A program made the position numbers and the translations under genes. Source: an uncultured Spirochaetales bacterium (GTDB lineage: Bacteria > Spirochaetota > Spirochaetia > Sphaerochaetales > Sphaerochaetaceae). From it: a DNA stretch of 55,163 nucleotides. This document shows positions 24,695 through 34,930 of this stretch, one piece after another (the first letter of the stretch is position 1; each line of letters starts with the position of its first letter). The stretch lies in assembly GCA_949288415.1 (NCBI GenBank), contig CASEKE010000043.1, positions 1 to 55,163 on the forward strand, read 5' to 3'. A model generated the notes under the pieces. It was not told the origin of the DNA. It worked only from the letters and a program-made list of their open reading frames with translations, and ran no database searches.

Positions 24695-25561
24695 TCAGCC
24701 CTTGACGGCACCGGCGGTGACTCCACCGATGAAGTAGCGGCTGAACAGGCAGTAGATGATCAGCATAGGCACGATGGCGATGGTGCTTCCTGCGAACATG
24801 ATGTTCCATGCGGCAGCTCCGTCACCGCTGTTGCGGAGCATGTTGACTCCGACCGTGAGAGGCCTGAGCTTGTCGTTGGTCATCGTAAAGACGAGGGGCA
24901 TGATGTACTCGTTCCAACCCTGTCTGAACGAGAGCAGAGCAATCGTCGCCATGACCGGCTTGAGCAGAGGCGCCACAATCTTGTAGAAGGTCTGGAAGAA
25001 CGAACATCCGTCTATGTATGCAGCCTCATCCAGTTCCTTCGGGATCGTATTGACGAATCCTCTGGAAAGGAATATGTACGTCGCCTGTCCGGTACCGACC
25101 GAGATCAGCACGACCGATATCAGGCTCTTGTTCATATTGAGCGCGACCGCAAGCTCGAACAGAGGTCTGAGCGATACGGAACCGACGTTGATGAACATGA
25201 ACATGACGAAGATCGAATAGATCAGCTCCTTTCCCTTGAAGTAGGCGCGGCTGAAAACGTAGCCCGCCATAGCGGAGATCACCAGAGAGATGACCATGAC
25301 GCCGAGAGAGATTCCGATCGAGTTCATCGTGTAGGTGGCGAAGTTCGCCTGATGCCATGCGTCGATGTAGTTCTGTATGACCCAGTGAGACGGGAAAATG
25401 TTCGTTCCACCGAGGAGGAGCTCCTTGTTCTCCTTGAACGATCCCAAGACGATGTAGATGACCGGGAATATCGTTACAAGCGCAAGCAAGGCCATAAGCA
25501 GCCAGATGATGGCGTTGACGATTTTACCCTTTGTGGAAACTACTGCGTGACTTCTTTCCAT
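24695..25561 (-). CDS. Sugar ABC transporter permease (MalG/UgpE-like, CUT1)
   Basis: A 288-residue inner-membrane permease with six predicted helices. The EAA loop that docks the ATPase reads ELDEAAYIDGCSFFQTFYKIVAPLL at about residues 190-215. The start KGKIVNAIIWLLM and the end RYFIGGVTAGAVKG (GAVKG motif) are typical of the second permease of carbohydrate-uptake family 1 systems. It follows the other permease by 12 nt. No ATPase is encoded here; such systems often share a MsmX/UgpC-like ATPase encoded elsewhere. Confidence 0.93.
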   Translation of the reverse strand: MERSHAVVSTKGKIVNAIIWLLMALLALVTIFPVIYIVLGSFKENKELLLGGTNIFPSHWVIQNYIDAWHQANFATYTMNSIGISLGVMVISLVISAMAGYVFSRAYFKGKELIYSIFVMFMFINVGSVSLRPLFELAVALNMNKSLISVVLISVGTGQATYIFLSRGFVNTIPKELDEAAYIDGCSFFQTFYKIVAPLLKPVMATIALLSFRQGWNEYIMPLVFTMTNDKLRPLTVGVNMLRNSGDGAAAWNIMFAGSTIAIVPMLIIYCLFSRYFIGGVTAGAVKG

Positions 25562-25573
25562 GATCGTTCCTCC

Positions 25574-26506
25574 TTATACCACATCGTCGAGTCTCTTGGA
25601 GACCTTGAGATAGAGAATCGTCACGGCACCGACGATGACAGCCGCCACGACCGACAGGAGGGCACCGTAGCCGATCTGCGGCTGAGTGATGACTCCGGTC
25701 TTTCCGAAGATGATGTAGTAGATGTAAAGGAACATGACCATCGAGCGGTTGCCGGGACCTCCCTGGGAGAGTACCATGATGGCCTCGTAATCCTTGAATG
25801 CTCCTGTGATTGCAAGCATGAGAACTACTTTCAGAACCGGGCTGAGCATCGGGAGTGTGATCTTGAAGAAAGTCTGTACTCCGTTTGCTCCGTCGATCTT
25901 CGCGGATTCGTAGACGTCTGCGCTGATTCCGTTGAGGCCGGTGAGGAAGTAGAGCATGTAGTTACCGAAGCCTCCCCAGACTGCAAGGGCTGTAACGGCG
26001 ACCATTACGTAGTTCGGATCGCTGAGCCACTGTACCGGTGCGGAAATCAGGTGCAAAGCTTTCAGCAAGGCGTTGAGTATACCGTTCTGGGTCGCGAAGA
26101 TGAACGTGAAGATCATGCCGGAGATCGACGAACTGATGATCGTCGGCATGAAGTAGATTCCCCTGAAAACGCTCTTGCCACGGATGCCGATGCTGATGAT
26201 GAAGGCTACAACGAGTGAAAGAGGGATAGTGAATATCAGCTTGTATACGGCATATTCGAAAGTGTGCCCGACCGACCCCCAGAATGACGAGTCGGAAATC
26301 ATCCTCGTGAAGTTGTCCAACCCTGTGAACGTCGGAGTCGTGAAACCGTTGTAGTTGTAGCAGATATATCGGAAGATCCAAAGGAAAGGATAGATCGAAC
26401 AGACAACAAGCAATATGACGACAGGCGCAAGCATCAATGCGGCAGTGATCACCTCGCTCTTCGATCTCTTCCTCGGTGGGTATTTGATGATTTTCTTCTT
26501 AGCCAT
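25574..26506 (-). CDS. Sugar ABC transporter permease (MalF/UgpA/LplB-like, CUT1)
   Basis: A 310-residue permease with six helices. The N-terminal basic stretch KYPPRKRSKSEV precedes the first helix; the EAA loop is DVYESAKIDGANGVQTFFKITLPML at about residues 200-225. It pairs with the permease downstream to form the membrane channel. It is separated from the binding-protein gene by an intrinsic terminator, so its expression should be lower. Confidence 0.93.
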   Translation of the reverse strand: MAKKKIIKYPPRKRSKSEVITAALMLAPVVILLVVCSIYPFLWIFRYICYNYNGFTTPTFTGLDNFTRMISDSSFWGSVGHTFEYAVYKLIFTIPLSLVVAFIISIGIRGKSVFRGIYFMPTIISSSISGMIFTFIFATQNGILNALLKALHLISAPVQWLSDPNYVMVAVTALAVWGGFGNYMLYFLTGLNGISADVYESAKIDGANGVQTFFKITLPMLSPVLKVVLMLAITGAFKDYEAIMVLSQGGPGNRSMVMFLYIYYIIFGKTGVITQPQIGYGALLSVVAAVIVGAVTILYLKVSKRLDDVV

Positions 26507-26539
26507 GTTTTCCCCTGTGAATGCCCGTTCGGGCAGTTG

Positions 26540-26576
26540 AAAAAAGCAATGGAAGGAGGAGTCCTCCCCCTTCCAT
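26540..26576 (-). terminator. Terminator between the binding-protein and permease genes
   Basis: ATGGAAGG (26549-26556) pairs with CCTTCCAT (26569-26576), with an inner GGAG/CTCC extension; six A at 26540-26545 are the U-tract on the minus strand. It should let part of the transcripts stop after the binding protein, giving excess binding protein over permeases. Confidence 0.8.
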
Positions 26577-26598
26577 CATAGAGCCGAAAGGCCTTGGA

Positions 26599-28002
26599 TT
26601 ACGTCGTGAGATATTCGGCTGTTCCCTTGTCCGGGTGCAGTGGATCGTAATCCTTGATCACAAGGCGCTTGATCGAGCCGTTCTTCACATCGCGCTCGAG
26701 AGCGTCGTTGTAACGCTTGTTGAGGTCCGCGATCGCATCGTCGATGCTTACGTAACCCATGACAGCGTTCCAGAGAACGGTTCTGTAATCGTCGCCCGTG
26801 AGGTTGATTGCAGGCGGCTGCGGATAGACTGCTTCGTAGCTTACAAGCGAGAAGTCAGCAAGCTTTCCGATCTTGCTCTTATCGATCCTCTGGTCCATGT
26901 ACTCCGTGATCGGCAGACAATAACCGCTCTCGAGATAACCCTTGAGGAAGTCTTCGCTCTGGAAATAGGAGATTACTTTCCATGCAGCATCCTTCTTTGT
27001 GGATGTGGATACTATTCCATAGCCCTTGCTGACCGTGATCTGGAGAGCTCCCTCGACCTCACCGGTGAGAGTCGGAACCTCGGCAGTCGTCCACTCAAAG
27101 TCCTCGACAGGAAGCTGGGACGTAAATACGGCCGCCTCCTGGCTAGCATTCGACCAGAGTGCAAAAGCACCGACTGTGAACATAGCTCTCATGTTGTCGA
27201 CCTGCTGCTGGTCAGGATATGCGATGTTCTCCGTAAAGAACCTTCTGCCAAGCTCGAGGATAGGCTTGTAGCCGGAGAAATCGAAGCGGCCGTTGACATA
27301 GTCGTAGTAGTAGATTCCGGAGCACTGTGCGCTCATCTCAAGAAGGCGCTCGAACGGAGATGAGCTCGTGAAGCCGATTCCATAGAACTCGCCGTTGCCC
27401 TGTCTTGTGATGTCCGCAGCCATGTCGATGTAGGATGCGAGGTCACGAGGTACGGATGTGTAACCGCACTGCTCGAGAAGGTCCTTGTTGTAGATGACCC
27501 TGACGCCGCTTCTCATTCCGGAAGGAACCCAGTAGATGTTGTCTCCGCCTGCATTGAGCCCCTCGTACATGTGGTCGTACGGCTCGTTGACCTCCTGGTA
27601 GGTCGGATCGTTGTCGATGTAGCTGTTGAGAGGCATGAGCATGCCGGAAGCGCAGAAGCTGTTGTAATCGAGGCTGTTCGCTCCGACGACATCAGGCGCC
27701 GTTCCGCCGTTGACGGCAAGAGCGAGCATATTGCCATAGTTTTCGGTGATTACGGTGAGATTGATCTCGATGTTGTCCGTGTTGTTGGCATTGTACTCTG
27801 CAATCTTCTTCTCGACATACTCAAGATCGTGACGATCCTCTGTCCAAACTTCGACGACCGTCTTTGCTGCACTCTTCGCGGAACCGGTGGATGCAGCGGT
27901 GGAAGAGGAAGAGGACGAAGCCTCGTCCTTGCTGCAGGCGACAGCGAACAGAGCAACGACAGCAAGCAGAAGAATGGAAACGAATCTGATGTTTTTCTTC
28001 AT
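26599..28002 (-). CDS. Sugar ABC transporter substrate-binding lipoprotein
   Basis: A 467-residue extracytoplasmic binding protein of the family-1 type. The signal MKKNIRFVSILLLAVVALF leads into the lipobox AVACS; a Ser/Ala-rich spacer (SSSSSSTAASTGS) follows. The mature part has the usual TVVEVWTEDRHD start, NGGTAPDVVGAN, the IYWVPSGM strand and TSTKKDAAWKVISYFQSEDF near the C-terminus. ATG 28002 is chosen because AAGGAG is 8 nt upstream. The ligand cannot be read from sequence; the neighbouring GH2, GH38 and unknown enzyme suggest a galactose/mannose-containing oligosaccharide. Confidence 0.92.
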   Translation of the reverse strand: MKKNIRFVSILLLAVVALFAVACSKDEASSSSSSTAASTGSAKSAAKTVVEVWTEDRHDLEYVEKKIAEYNANNTDNIEINLTVITENYGNMLALAVNGGTAPDVVGANSLDYNSFCASGMLMPLNSYIDNDPTYQEVNEPYDHMYEGLNAGGDNIYWVPSGMRSGVRVIYNKDLLEQCGYTSVPRDLASYIDMAADITRQGNGEFYGIGFTSSSPFERLLEMSAQCSGIYYYDYVNGRFDFSGYKPILELGRRFFTENIAYPDQQQVDNMRAMFTVGAFALWSNASQEAAVFTSQLPVEDFEWTTAEVPTLTGEVEGALQITVSKGYGIVSTSTKKDAAWKVISYFQSEDFLKGYLESGYCLPITEYMDQRIDKSKIGKLADFSLVSYEAVYPQPPAINLTGDDYRTVLWNAVMGYVSIDDAIADLNKRYNDALERDVKNGSIKRLVIKDYDPLHPDKGTAEYLTT

Positions 28003-28086
28003 TCTGGAATACTCCTTTTGCATTGATTTTCAAGCACCAGGGCATTTTAGCACCCCGATATGTAACTATAATCACCCCTAAAACCG

Positions 28087-28122
28087 CACTTATGAAGGAC
28101 ACTTTCCATTGTCAAAGTGACA
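28087..28122. promoter_or_regulatory. Transporter promoter and nearby inverted repeat
   Basis: On the minus strand a perfect TTGACA (complement of 28110-28115) lies 17 nt from TAAGTG, pointing to the binding-protein gene. It overlaps the inverted repeat TGTCA-AAG-TGACA (28110-28122), a possible site for the divergently encoded response regulator. Confidence 0.4.
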
Positions 28123-28211
28123 TTTTCAATCGACTTTCGCCAACTTCCTTTTTTTTCTCCAATTTTATGCGCCTGGCATAATAGAATTGCAATTGCAGGA
28201 ATTGATTCAGT

Positions 28212-29801
28212 ATGGAAGAGAAAAACAAATATTCGGTAATCTTGGCCGATGACGAGCCCGGAATACTTTCAGGTCTCTCGAACAGTTATGTCTGGAGAAG
28301 TCTGGGTATAACAGTTGTCGCTCTCGCGAGAAACGGCGAGGAAGCAATCGGGATGATCAGACAATACAAACCGACATTCGCCATCCTCGACATAAAGATG
28401 CCAAAGCTCAGCGGAATAGAGGTTCTGAAAAAGATAAAGGAAGAGAAAATCCCGACGGAAGTCCTCATCCTCTCCGGTTACGATGAGTTCACGTATGCAA
28501 AAAATGCAATTCGCTACGGAGCCAAGGCCTATCTTCTCAAGCCGCTTGACAGAAGAGAGCTCGAGGACGAACTGACAAGGCTCATCGATACAAAGGAAAT
28601 CGGGTTGAAAAACGACAGCGAAGTATTTCCGTTGCCGCCGAGAATATTCTTCAATTCGCTGATCGACGGAAAGATTCTTTCGCCGGATCAGATTGAAGCC
28701 ACACTTTCCAACAGCATGATAAGCATCTCGAACAGTCCATGCTTCGTCGTGGTGTTCGATTTCGAGAACCCGGAGAACGTCAACTTCGAGCAGCTGGTGC
28801 CGGAACTAAACTCAAGCTTCCTCGAGACGAAGCACAAAATATGGAATTACAATTCACATACGATAATGGCTATCTTCAACGTCTCGATGATCACCCCGAT
28901 CCAGATTGCGGCGGAGTGCATGCAGATAATAAGCCACATGAAGGTATCTCCCCTGCCCTACGTCGGTGTCGGCGACGTGGTCGACTCAATAGTGAAATGT
29001 TCGTATTCATACAACAGAGCGGTCACGGCTCTAAGCTACCGCATATACAGCCCTACGCTCAGGGTCTTCTCATCAGACATGATTACGAACCGTCCTCCGG
29101 AATTCAAGAGCGAGGACATCGACTGCACCGATCTTGTGGACTCGATAGTCGGGTACATGATTAGAGACATAGAGAAACAGGTACGACAGTTCATCTCTCG
29201 CCTGTTCTATGTGAAGTATCCGCCACCTAACTACTTTTTCTCCATGTGCTTCGAACTTTACAGATCCGTCCTCGAGAGACTCAGACCGCTGGATCTCGAC
29301 GAGAGGAGCATGAAGCAGGATATCCGGAACTTCTCACAGTTCAAGAGTTCGCGGGAGATAGAGGAATGGTTGATCGAGTCGTTCTCGAACCTTTCCGATA
29401 CTATACGGCTGCGCTACGGCAACGGTAATGCTGCATGGATTCTCAAGGACAAAGAAAACGAGGAAAACGAAGAAGACAAGTCGATACGTATTGCAAAAAA
29501 ATACATTCATGATAATATCAGGACACAGATAAGACTTGAGGACATTGCGGCCAAAGTCAATCTAAGCGCGTCCTATTTTGCCATCTACTTCAAGAGCAAG
29601 ACAGGAATGAATATCCGCGACTACATTCTGATGGAGAAGATGGGATACGCGAAGAAGCGCCTGATGAACGAGGAAGCCAGCATAAGCGACATCGCCTACG
29701 AGATAGGCTACGGCGACTACCGTTCGTTCTCGAGAGCCTTCAAGAACATATACGGCATTACGCCGTCGATGTTCCAGGAGGAAAGGAAGAAAGGCAGATG
29801 A
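28212..29801 (+). CDS. YesN-type response regulator with AraC DNA-binding domain
   Basis: A 529-residue transcription factor. The receiver domain (1-120) has the acidic pair DDE at 13-15, the phospho-acceptor Asp60 in LDIKMPKLSG, and the conserved Lys in AYLLKPLDR. A middle region of about 280 residues has no named domain. The C-terminal AraC module (about 425-525) has two helix-turn-helix units, RLEDIAAKVNLSASYFAIYFKSKTG and SISDIAYEIGYGDYRSFSRAFKNIYG. It should activate the divergent transporter operon when phosphorylated by the next gene's product. The two genes overlap in ATGA. Confidence 0.93.
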   Translation: MEEKNKYSVILADDEPGILSGLSNSYVWRSLGITVVALARNGEEAIGMIRQYKPTFAILDIKMPKLSGIEVLKKIKEEKIPTEVLILSGYDEFTYAKNAIRYGAKAYLLKPLDRRELEDELTRLIDTKEIGLKNDSEVFPLPPRIFFNSLIDGKILSPDQIEATLSNSMISISNSPCFVVVFDFENPENVNFEQLVPELNSSFLETKHKIWNYNSHTIMAIFNVSMITPIQIAAECMQIISHMKVSPLPYVGVGDVVDSIVKCSYSYNRAVTALSYRIYSPTLRVFSSDMITNRPPEFKSEDIDCTDLVDSIVGYMIRDIEKQVRQFISRLFYVKYPPPNYFFSMCFELYRSVLERLRPLDLDERSMKQDIRNFSQFKSSREIEEWLIESFSNLSDTIRLRYGNGNAAWILKDKENEENEEDKSIRIAKKYIHDNIRTQIRLEDIAAKVNLSASYFAIYFKSKTGMNIRDYILMEKMGYAKKRLMNEEASISDIAYEIGYGDYRSFSRAFKNIYGITPSMFQEERKKGR

Positions 29802-31615
29802 GGAACAAGATGAGCTTTTCGAGGTTCAATTCGATGAAGCTCTCAAAAAAACTTGCCGGTACCATAATCGCAACGGCCCTGATGCTGCTCATTCTGCTCT
29901 CCTTTCTGATCACTACGATCTATTACAATAGCGGAATCAAATCCATGGTAGCGGCTGAAAAGCGCCGACTCGAGGACATCACAGCCAACTTCGACATTGT
30001 CCGGGAGAATCTGATACGAGACTTCGTCCGGATCGTAGGAACGGAGGACTTTTTTTCCGAGTATCCCGTCATTGCCTTCTCCAACATCGGTGTGACGACC
30101 AAGCAGTACCTGATACAGAACGAGATTTCCGCACTCTCCAACGCGGAATTCATAGTCCATTCCGCATTCGCAATTGCGCAGAATGGAACGTGGTACACGA
30201 CATACAACGATACGTTGCTCCCCAACGGAACAGCTTTCATCGACATGGATGAACTCAAATCCGTCGAGGGAATAACCATGCTTCCACTCAGGCAAAGCCC
30301 GTTTGCAAACAGCGGCAGCGTCATGCCAGTGGTATTTCCTGTCAGAATCGGCGACAGCGCATTGATCGAAATAGCAGAAAAAGGCGATGATGCAGAACTT
30401 TTTTTCATCCTGAACATCGACCATAGCGCTCTGCTCTACCGGATCGGAGCGGACAGGGATGAGGGCAGCGGGATATACATCACCACGGAAAAAGGGAAAC
30501 TTCTCGCCGGATCGGGAACCGAAGAGCTTGAAAAAGGATTGGACTTGGACGAACTCACAGCATTGGCATCCAGCCATCTGGCAGAGGATGGAAAATATTC
30601 TCTGATAATAGGGAATTCCAGAATAGTTTCAACGATGCGTACAGACTACGGCATACTGGTATCCACTGTCGTAGACGTCGGAAACATGGCAGAAAACATT
30701 TTCGTCACCCTTCTTACATCGCTTTTGGTCGCATCGCTCCTCGTGATATGTACAGCGACGATGATCATTCTCGCCACCAAACATTATGTTACAAATCCAA
30801 TAGAAAGGATTATCGGAGCCCTAGAAGATATCGAAAAGCACGAATATGACGGACGGCCCGAAGGAATATATGACGATGAGTTCGGACATCTTGCCAATGC
30901 AATAGACCACATGAAGAATACGATCGACAGCCAGATACTCTCCATAAGGAGGGAAAAGAGCGAGAAGTACAGGGCCGAAATCAAGCTTCTGTCGGAACAG
31001 GTCAATCCCCACTTTCTCTCCAATACCTTGGAAGGCATCCAGCGCGAGATAAATGCCGACGACCCGGAAGTGGCAGCATCCATGATACAGGCACTTTCGA
31101 TCTATCTTCGTACCGGTCTGGCATACGGCAAGGATTTTGTACCCGCCACGGAGGAAATAAGGCATCTGATGGCATATGTGAGCATAATGAACAACCGGTT
31201 CCGCCAGGAAATACAGCTTCTGTACGACATAGATGACGAGCTTTCCTCATGGCAGATGCCGAAGTCGATCCTGCAGATCTTCGCAGAAAACTCGATCAAG
31301 CACGGCTTCGACATCGACAGCTCGGGCTATCCGATGGCAAAGCCGATGCTCGAAGTCAGATTCCGCAAGGACGGAGACAAGGTGACGGTATCCTTCTGCG
31401 ACAACGGAAAAGGGTTCGACGAGAAGAGAGTCATGATGGCATTCCGCTGCGGCGTGACCGAGGACGAGTCGAGACATCTGGGCCTCAACAACATCTGCAC
31501 CCGCCTCGACACGCTCTACGGAAAGGACAAATACGGAATCGAGGTCTCGTCGGTCTCGTACTTCCGCAACGAAATAAAGCTGATTCTCCCTCTAACGGAC
31601 TCCATCGACGAATGA
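29798..31615 (+). CDS. YesM-type sensor histidine kinase
   Basis: A 605-residue membrane kinase with one helix at about residues 20-42, an extracytoplasmic sensor region of some 260 residues, a second helix at about 303-327, a HAMP linker (HYVTNPIERIIGALEDIE), and the LytS/YesM-type kinase: phospho-acceptor His405 in SEQVNPHFLSNTLEGIQ, the N-box ILQIFAENSIKHGF and the G-box CDNGKGF. Its sensor domain probably detects a saccharide or a liganded binding protein outside the membrane. The gene converges on the GH2 gene and overlaps its end by 24 nt. Confidence 0.93.
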   Translation: MRNKMSFSRFNSMKLSKKLAGTIIATALMLLILLSFLITTIYYNSGIKSMVAAEKRRLEDITANFDIVRENLIRDFVRIVGTEDFFSEYPVIAFSNIGVTTKQYLIQNEISALSNAEFIVHSAFAIAQNGTWYTTYNDTLLPNGTAFIDMDELKSVEGITMLPLRQSPFANSGSVMPVVFPVRIGDSALIEIAEKGDDAELFFILNIDHSALLYRIGADRDEGSGIYITTEKGKLLAGSGTEELEKGLDLDELTALASSHLAEDGKYSLIIGNSRIVSTMRTDYGILVSTVVDVGNMAENIFVTLLTSLLVASLLVICTATMIILATKHYVTNPIERIIGALEDIEKHEYDGRPEGIYDDEFGHLANAIDHMKNTIDSQILSIRREKSEKYRAEIKLLSEQVNPHFLSNTLEGIQREINADDPEVAASMIQALSIYLRTGLAYGKDFVPATEEIRHLMAYVSIMNNRFRQEIQLLYDIDDELSSWQMPKSILQIFAENSIKHGFDIDSSGYPMAKPMLEVRFRKDGDKVTVSFCDNGKGFDEKRVMMAFRCGVTEDESRHLGLNNICTRLDTLYGKDKYGIEVSSVSYFRNEIKLILPLTDSIDE

Positions 31616-34534
31616 GACAGCTATCCTCCAGGTGAAGAACTCCTCCGTTATCCTGTACTTCTTCATCAGCTCCGGTCCGCAGGATGCGGAGCCTACCCCG
31701 CACATTCTGTAGTCCAGGATAAGCGTCGGATAGTCGTTGCGTTCGAGCTCGTAGTCGTGCCTTGCCTTCTCCAGCTGCTCTATGGACGAATAGGACACGT
31801 TGAAGCTGAACGGCAAAGAACCCTCTGCGACGAGAGATCCGAGCCTCAGGTGCTCCACGTGGAATCTCGACCCGTTCTCCTGGGGCCTGACATACCTCTC
31901 TTCCAGATCGGCGGCCTTGCCAGAGAAAGTGTCGATGTACGACGCCCTGTGCTTGTCCTCGTAGCTCTCGTAGGGTCCGTAGCCATAGTATTCGTAGCCG
32001 TCGTCCTCATCCGATAGCGGCAGGACGATGCCGAACCGCGGGAAATCGGGATAGACAGTATTTCTCATGACATCGAAGTTGAAAATCACCTTGCCGCTCG
32101 CATCCATCTCATAGGTCGCCTTTACTTCCGCGATGCGCTGCAGGGATACAGGGACGAGCGAAAAGACCGCTGAGATCCTCACTCCTTCGGCAGTCGTATC
32201 GTACGATGTCGAATAGACGTGGACCTGAGGCCTGTCGAACCCGGCGGCCTTCCACTGCACATTGATCTTCCTGTCGTTGTCCGTAGGTGCACGGTAGATC
32301 GTATAGGACATCGGACGGGCAAGACGCTCCTTGCCGTGGCACACCATCGACGTGAAGACTCCCCTTCCCTTCGAGAACCTGTATTCGAACGACGGAGACG
32401 CGATTATGAACTCATCCACAGTCTCTCTGATGTCCACCTTTCCGCAGTCGACAAGATAGAGATCCTTTCTTCTTTCCTCGAACAGTCTGTGCTGATCGAA
32501 CCCGATCACACTGCCATTCTTCTCGTATTCCAGCTTGATATGGCATTCCCCTGAAAGACGGGAAGAAAGCCGGAGGACGTACATGGCCTTTTCACCCGAC
32601 GGTATGACCGGAAGATGGAAGCGTCCATAGTCCAGACGTTCCTTCTCGTTTTTCACCTCGTACGTGACCGCTATGCCGAGCGTGTCGGAAAAATCGTAGA
32701 AGTTCGCGAACTCCAGCTCCACGGAATCATCGCAGAACGACACGAGACGGCTGCGCACCGGTCTGAGGCAGTTCTTGTACTCGTAGTAGCCCACATGCGG
32801 TGTCCTGTCTGGAAATACCAGGCCGTCCATGCAGAAATTTCCGTCGTCGGGGAATTCTCCCGAGTCGCCTCCGTAGTGCCACAGCCTCAGCCCGTTCGGC
32901 CCTTCGCCGGCATCCACCGCATGGTCGCACCATTCCCAGGAGCAGCCGCCGAGCAGCCTTTCGTCCGAACGGAAAGCCTCTATGTATTCCTCGATGTCGC
33001 CGGGGCCGTTGCCCATGCTATGGATGTACTCGCACATGAACAGAGGCTTTACGTTCTCCTCGTCGTCGAAATAGCTCTTAAGATATCCCACGTCGTTGTA
33101 CATGAGGGAATCCATGTCGAGCATCGAGTCGTCCACGCCGTCGCGTCTGACTTTGGCATGCATGGCCCCTCGTAGTGCACGAGCCGCGACGGATCGAGCT
33201 TCCTGACTTCGAGAGCACTTTCCATGAAGGCCTTTCCGTAGCCGGACTCGTTGCCGAGCGACCAGACCATGACGCACGTCTCGTTCACATGTTCCCTCAC
33301 GTTCCTGAGGTTCCTGTCGACGATCTGGGAGAAAAACATATCGCCCTCGGCGAAGGTGTCGAAGTTGCTCTGATGCTCCCCGCCGTAGAGATGCACGACG
33401 CCATGGCACTCAACATCCGCCTCGCTGATGACGTAGAACCCCATCTCGCTTGCAAGCTCGTAGAGGAACGCAGGAGCAGGATAATGGCTTGTACGTATAG
33501 TATTCATGTTGGCGCTCTTCATCATCGTCAGATCGCGCAAGATGCTTTCCCTGTCCACGCATGGACCGGTCACGGGATCGCTGTCATGCCTGTTGACGCC
33601 GAGGAACTTGACCTTTCGTCCGTTCAGGCGGACCACCCTGCCGTCCCGGGATATCTCCCTAAGGCCGAATCTCTTATGTATTTCCTCGTCACCGCACTTA
33701 AGAACGAGCGTATATAGGACAGGAGTCTCCGCATTCCATAGCCTTGGCTCCGGTATGTCGAAGACAGCCTCGGAATCCTCGACCGTCTTCTTCGAGACGA
33801 GGTTCCCGTCGGGATCAAGGACGGACGCCTCCACATCGCTTCCGCCGTCTACGTGGACAGAGACCTCCGCATGGGAGTACGACTCGTCGAAAGACTCCGA
33901 GATCCGGAAGTCTTCGATGCCGCCCTTCTGCCTGCTGTATAGATACACGTCGCGGAATATCCCGGTGTAGCGGAACTTGTCCTGGTCCTCGAGATAGGTT
34001 CCGTCCGACCATTTGAAGACCATCACGCATAGTCTGTTGCGGCCATCTGCGACGAGAGGCGTGACATCGAACTCGTTGACGCTGTGGCTCACCTTCCCCG
34101 ATCCGGCATATTCTCCGTTGACGAATACGTGGAACGCAGAATCCACCCCCTCGAAGGACAGTATCTTTCTATCACTGTCCTTCGCGATATCGAATTCCTT
34201 CACGTAGATTCCCACAGGATTGTCATAAGGAACGTAAGGCGGATCGATAGGAATCGGATAGTCGACGTTGGTATACTGCGGTCGGTCGTAGCCCAGGGCC
34301 TGCCAGACGGAAGGAACGGTTATCACGTCCATGTCGGAAACGTCCCTGTCCTTTTCAAGATAGGACATGTCGACCGCTTCAGGACGGGCGAAAACCTTGA
34401 ATCGCCAGTCGCAGCCCGAAAGCAGGAATCTCCTCTCGCTGCCGTCTAGGCGGAGGGGTACGAAGAGCGAATGCCCTGAGAGGGCATTTACGGATGTCGT
34501 TCCGGGATTGATGTGGAAATCGTCTGTTCTCATA
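31592..34534 (-). pseudogene. GH2 beta-galactosidase (LacZ-like) interrupted by one frameshift
   Basis: The two minus-strand frames, 34534 down to about 33166 and about 33169 down to 31592, together encode one LacZ-type enzyme of about 980 residues. Part one has the jelly-roll domain (FAFHVFVNGEYAG region), NRHDSDP, TSHYPAP and the acid/base Glu in SLGNESGYG. Part two has the nucleophile Glu in MCEYIHSMGNGPGD, GGCSWEWCDHA and the C-terminal small-chain domain. The match passes from one frame to the other at HYEG, where a run of four G (plus strand CCCC, 33166-33169) would be in frame if it had five. Both catalytic halves are otherwise intact. It is either a recent mutation, phase variation or a sequencing error. 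No signal peptide: intracellular. Confidence 0.85.
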
Positions 34535-34680
34535 TCATCTTCTTTACCACTGCCTGGAGGATTTTGAAAGAAAAATCTTTTCCGATTATTGGAACATGCC
34601 ACATTCCTCATCGGTTTCTGTCCTTGCTTTCCACCGTATGTGGTTCAGAATTAGACTAACCGCTTTTTCCGGAGGTTCAT

Positions 34681-34917
34681 ATGGAAGAATATATCAACGG
34701 CACGATTGCCCCGCGCATCCGCGGGGATGGGGGCTGGATAGAGTTCGTCTCTTTCGAAGACAACGTACTCAGTGTGGTTTTCCGGGGGGAATGCTCCAAG
34801 TGCCAGATTCTGGACAGATGCATCTCCTGGATCGAAGACATGGTCAAAAAGGATCTCGGACTCGAGATAAAGATCGAAGCAAGGCGCGTCAAGCCCTTCT
34901 TCTGGGACAACAACTAG
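34681..34917 (+). CDS. Small NifU-like (C-terminal domain-like) protein
   Basis: A 78-residue protein resembling the NifU C-terminal iron-sulfur scaffold domain: the N-terminal helix EEYINGTIAPRIRGDGGWIEFV, then LSVVFRGECSKCQILDRC, with the C-x2-C pair where NifU proteins hold their cluster, and a helix IEDMVKKDLG. A third Cys five residues later is unusual. GGAGG precedes the ATG by 5 nt. It is 13 nt upstream of the mannosidase gene, probably on the same mRNA, although no functional link is obvious. Confidence 0.7.
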   Translation: MEEYINGTIAPRIRGDGGWIEFVSFEDNVLSVVFRGECSKCQILDRCISWIEDMVKKDLGLEIKIEARRVKPFFWDNN

Positions 34918-34930
34918 GGGGAGAGGACAA

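Noticed and set aside
24578..26218. Frame of about 546 codons on the plus strand opposite the permeases
   Set aside because: Extremely rich in Asp, Glu, His and Arg with no hydrophobic core, the antisense shadow of membrane-protein genes.
33169..33409. The second half of the beta-galactosidase as an independent gene starting near 33409
   Set aside because: The first 80 codons of that frame overlap the correctly matching frame of part one and show no similarity; similarity begins only at the frameshift.
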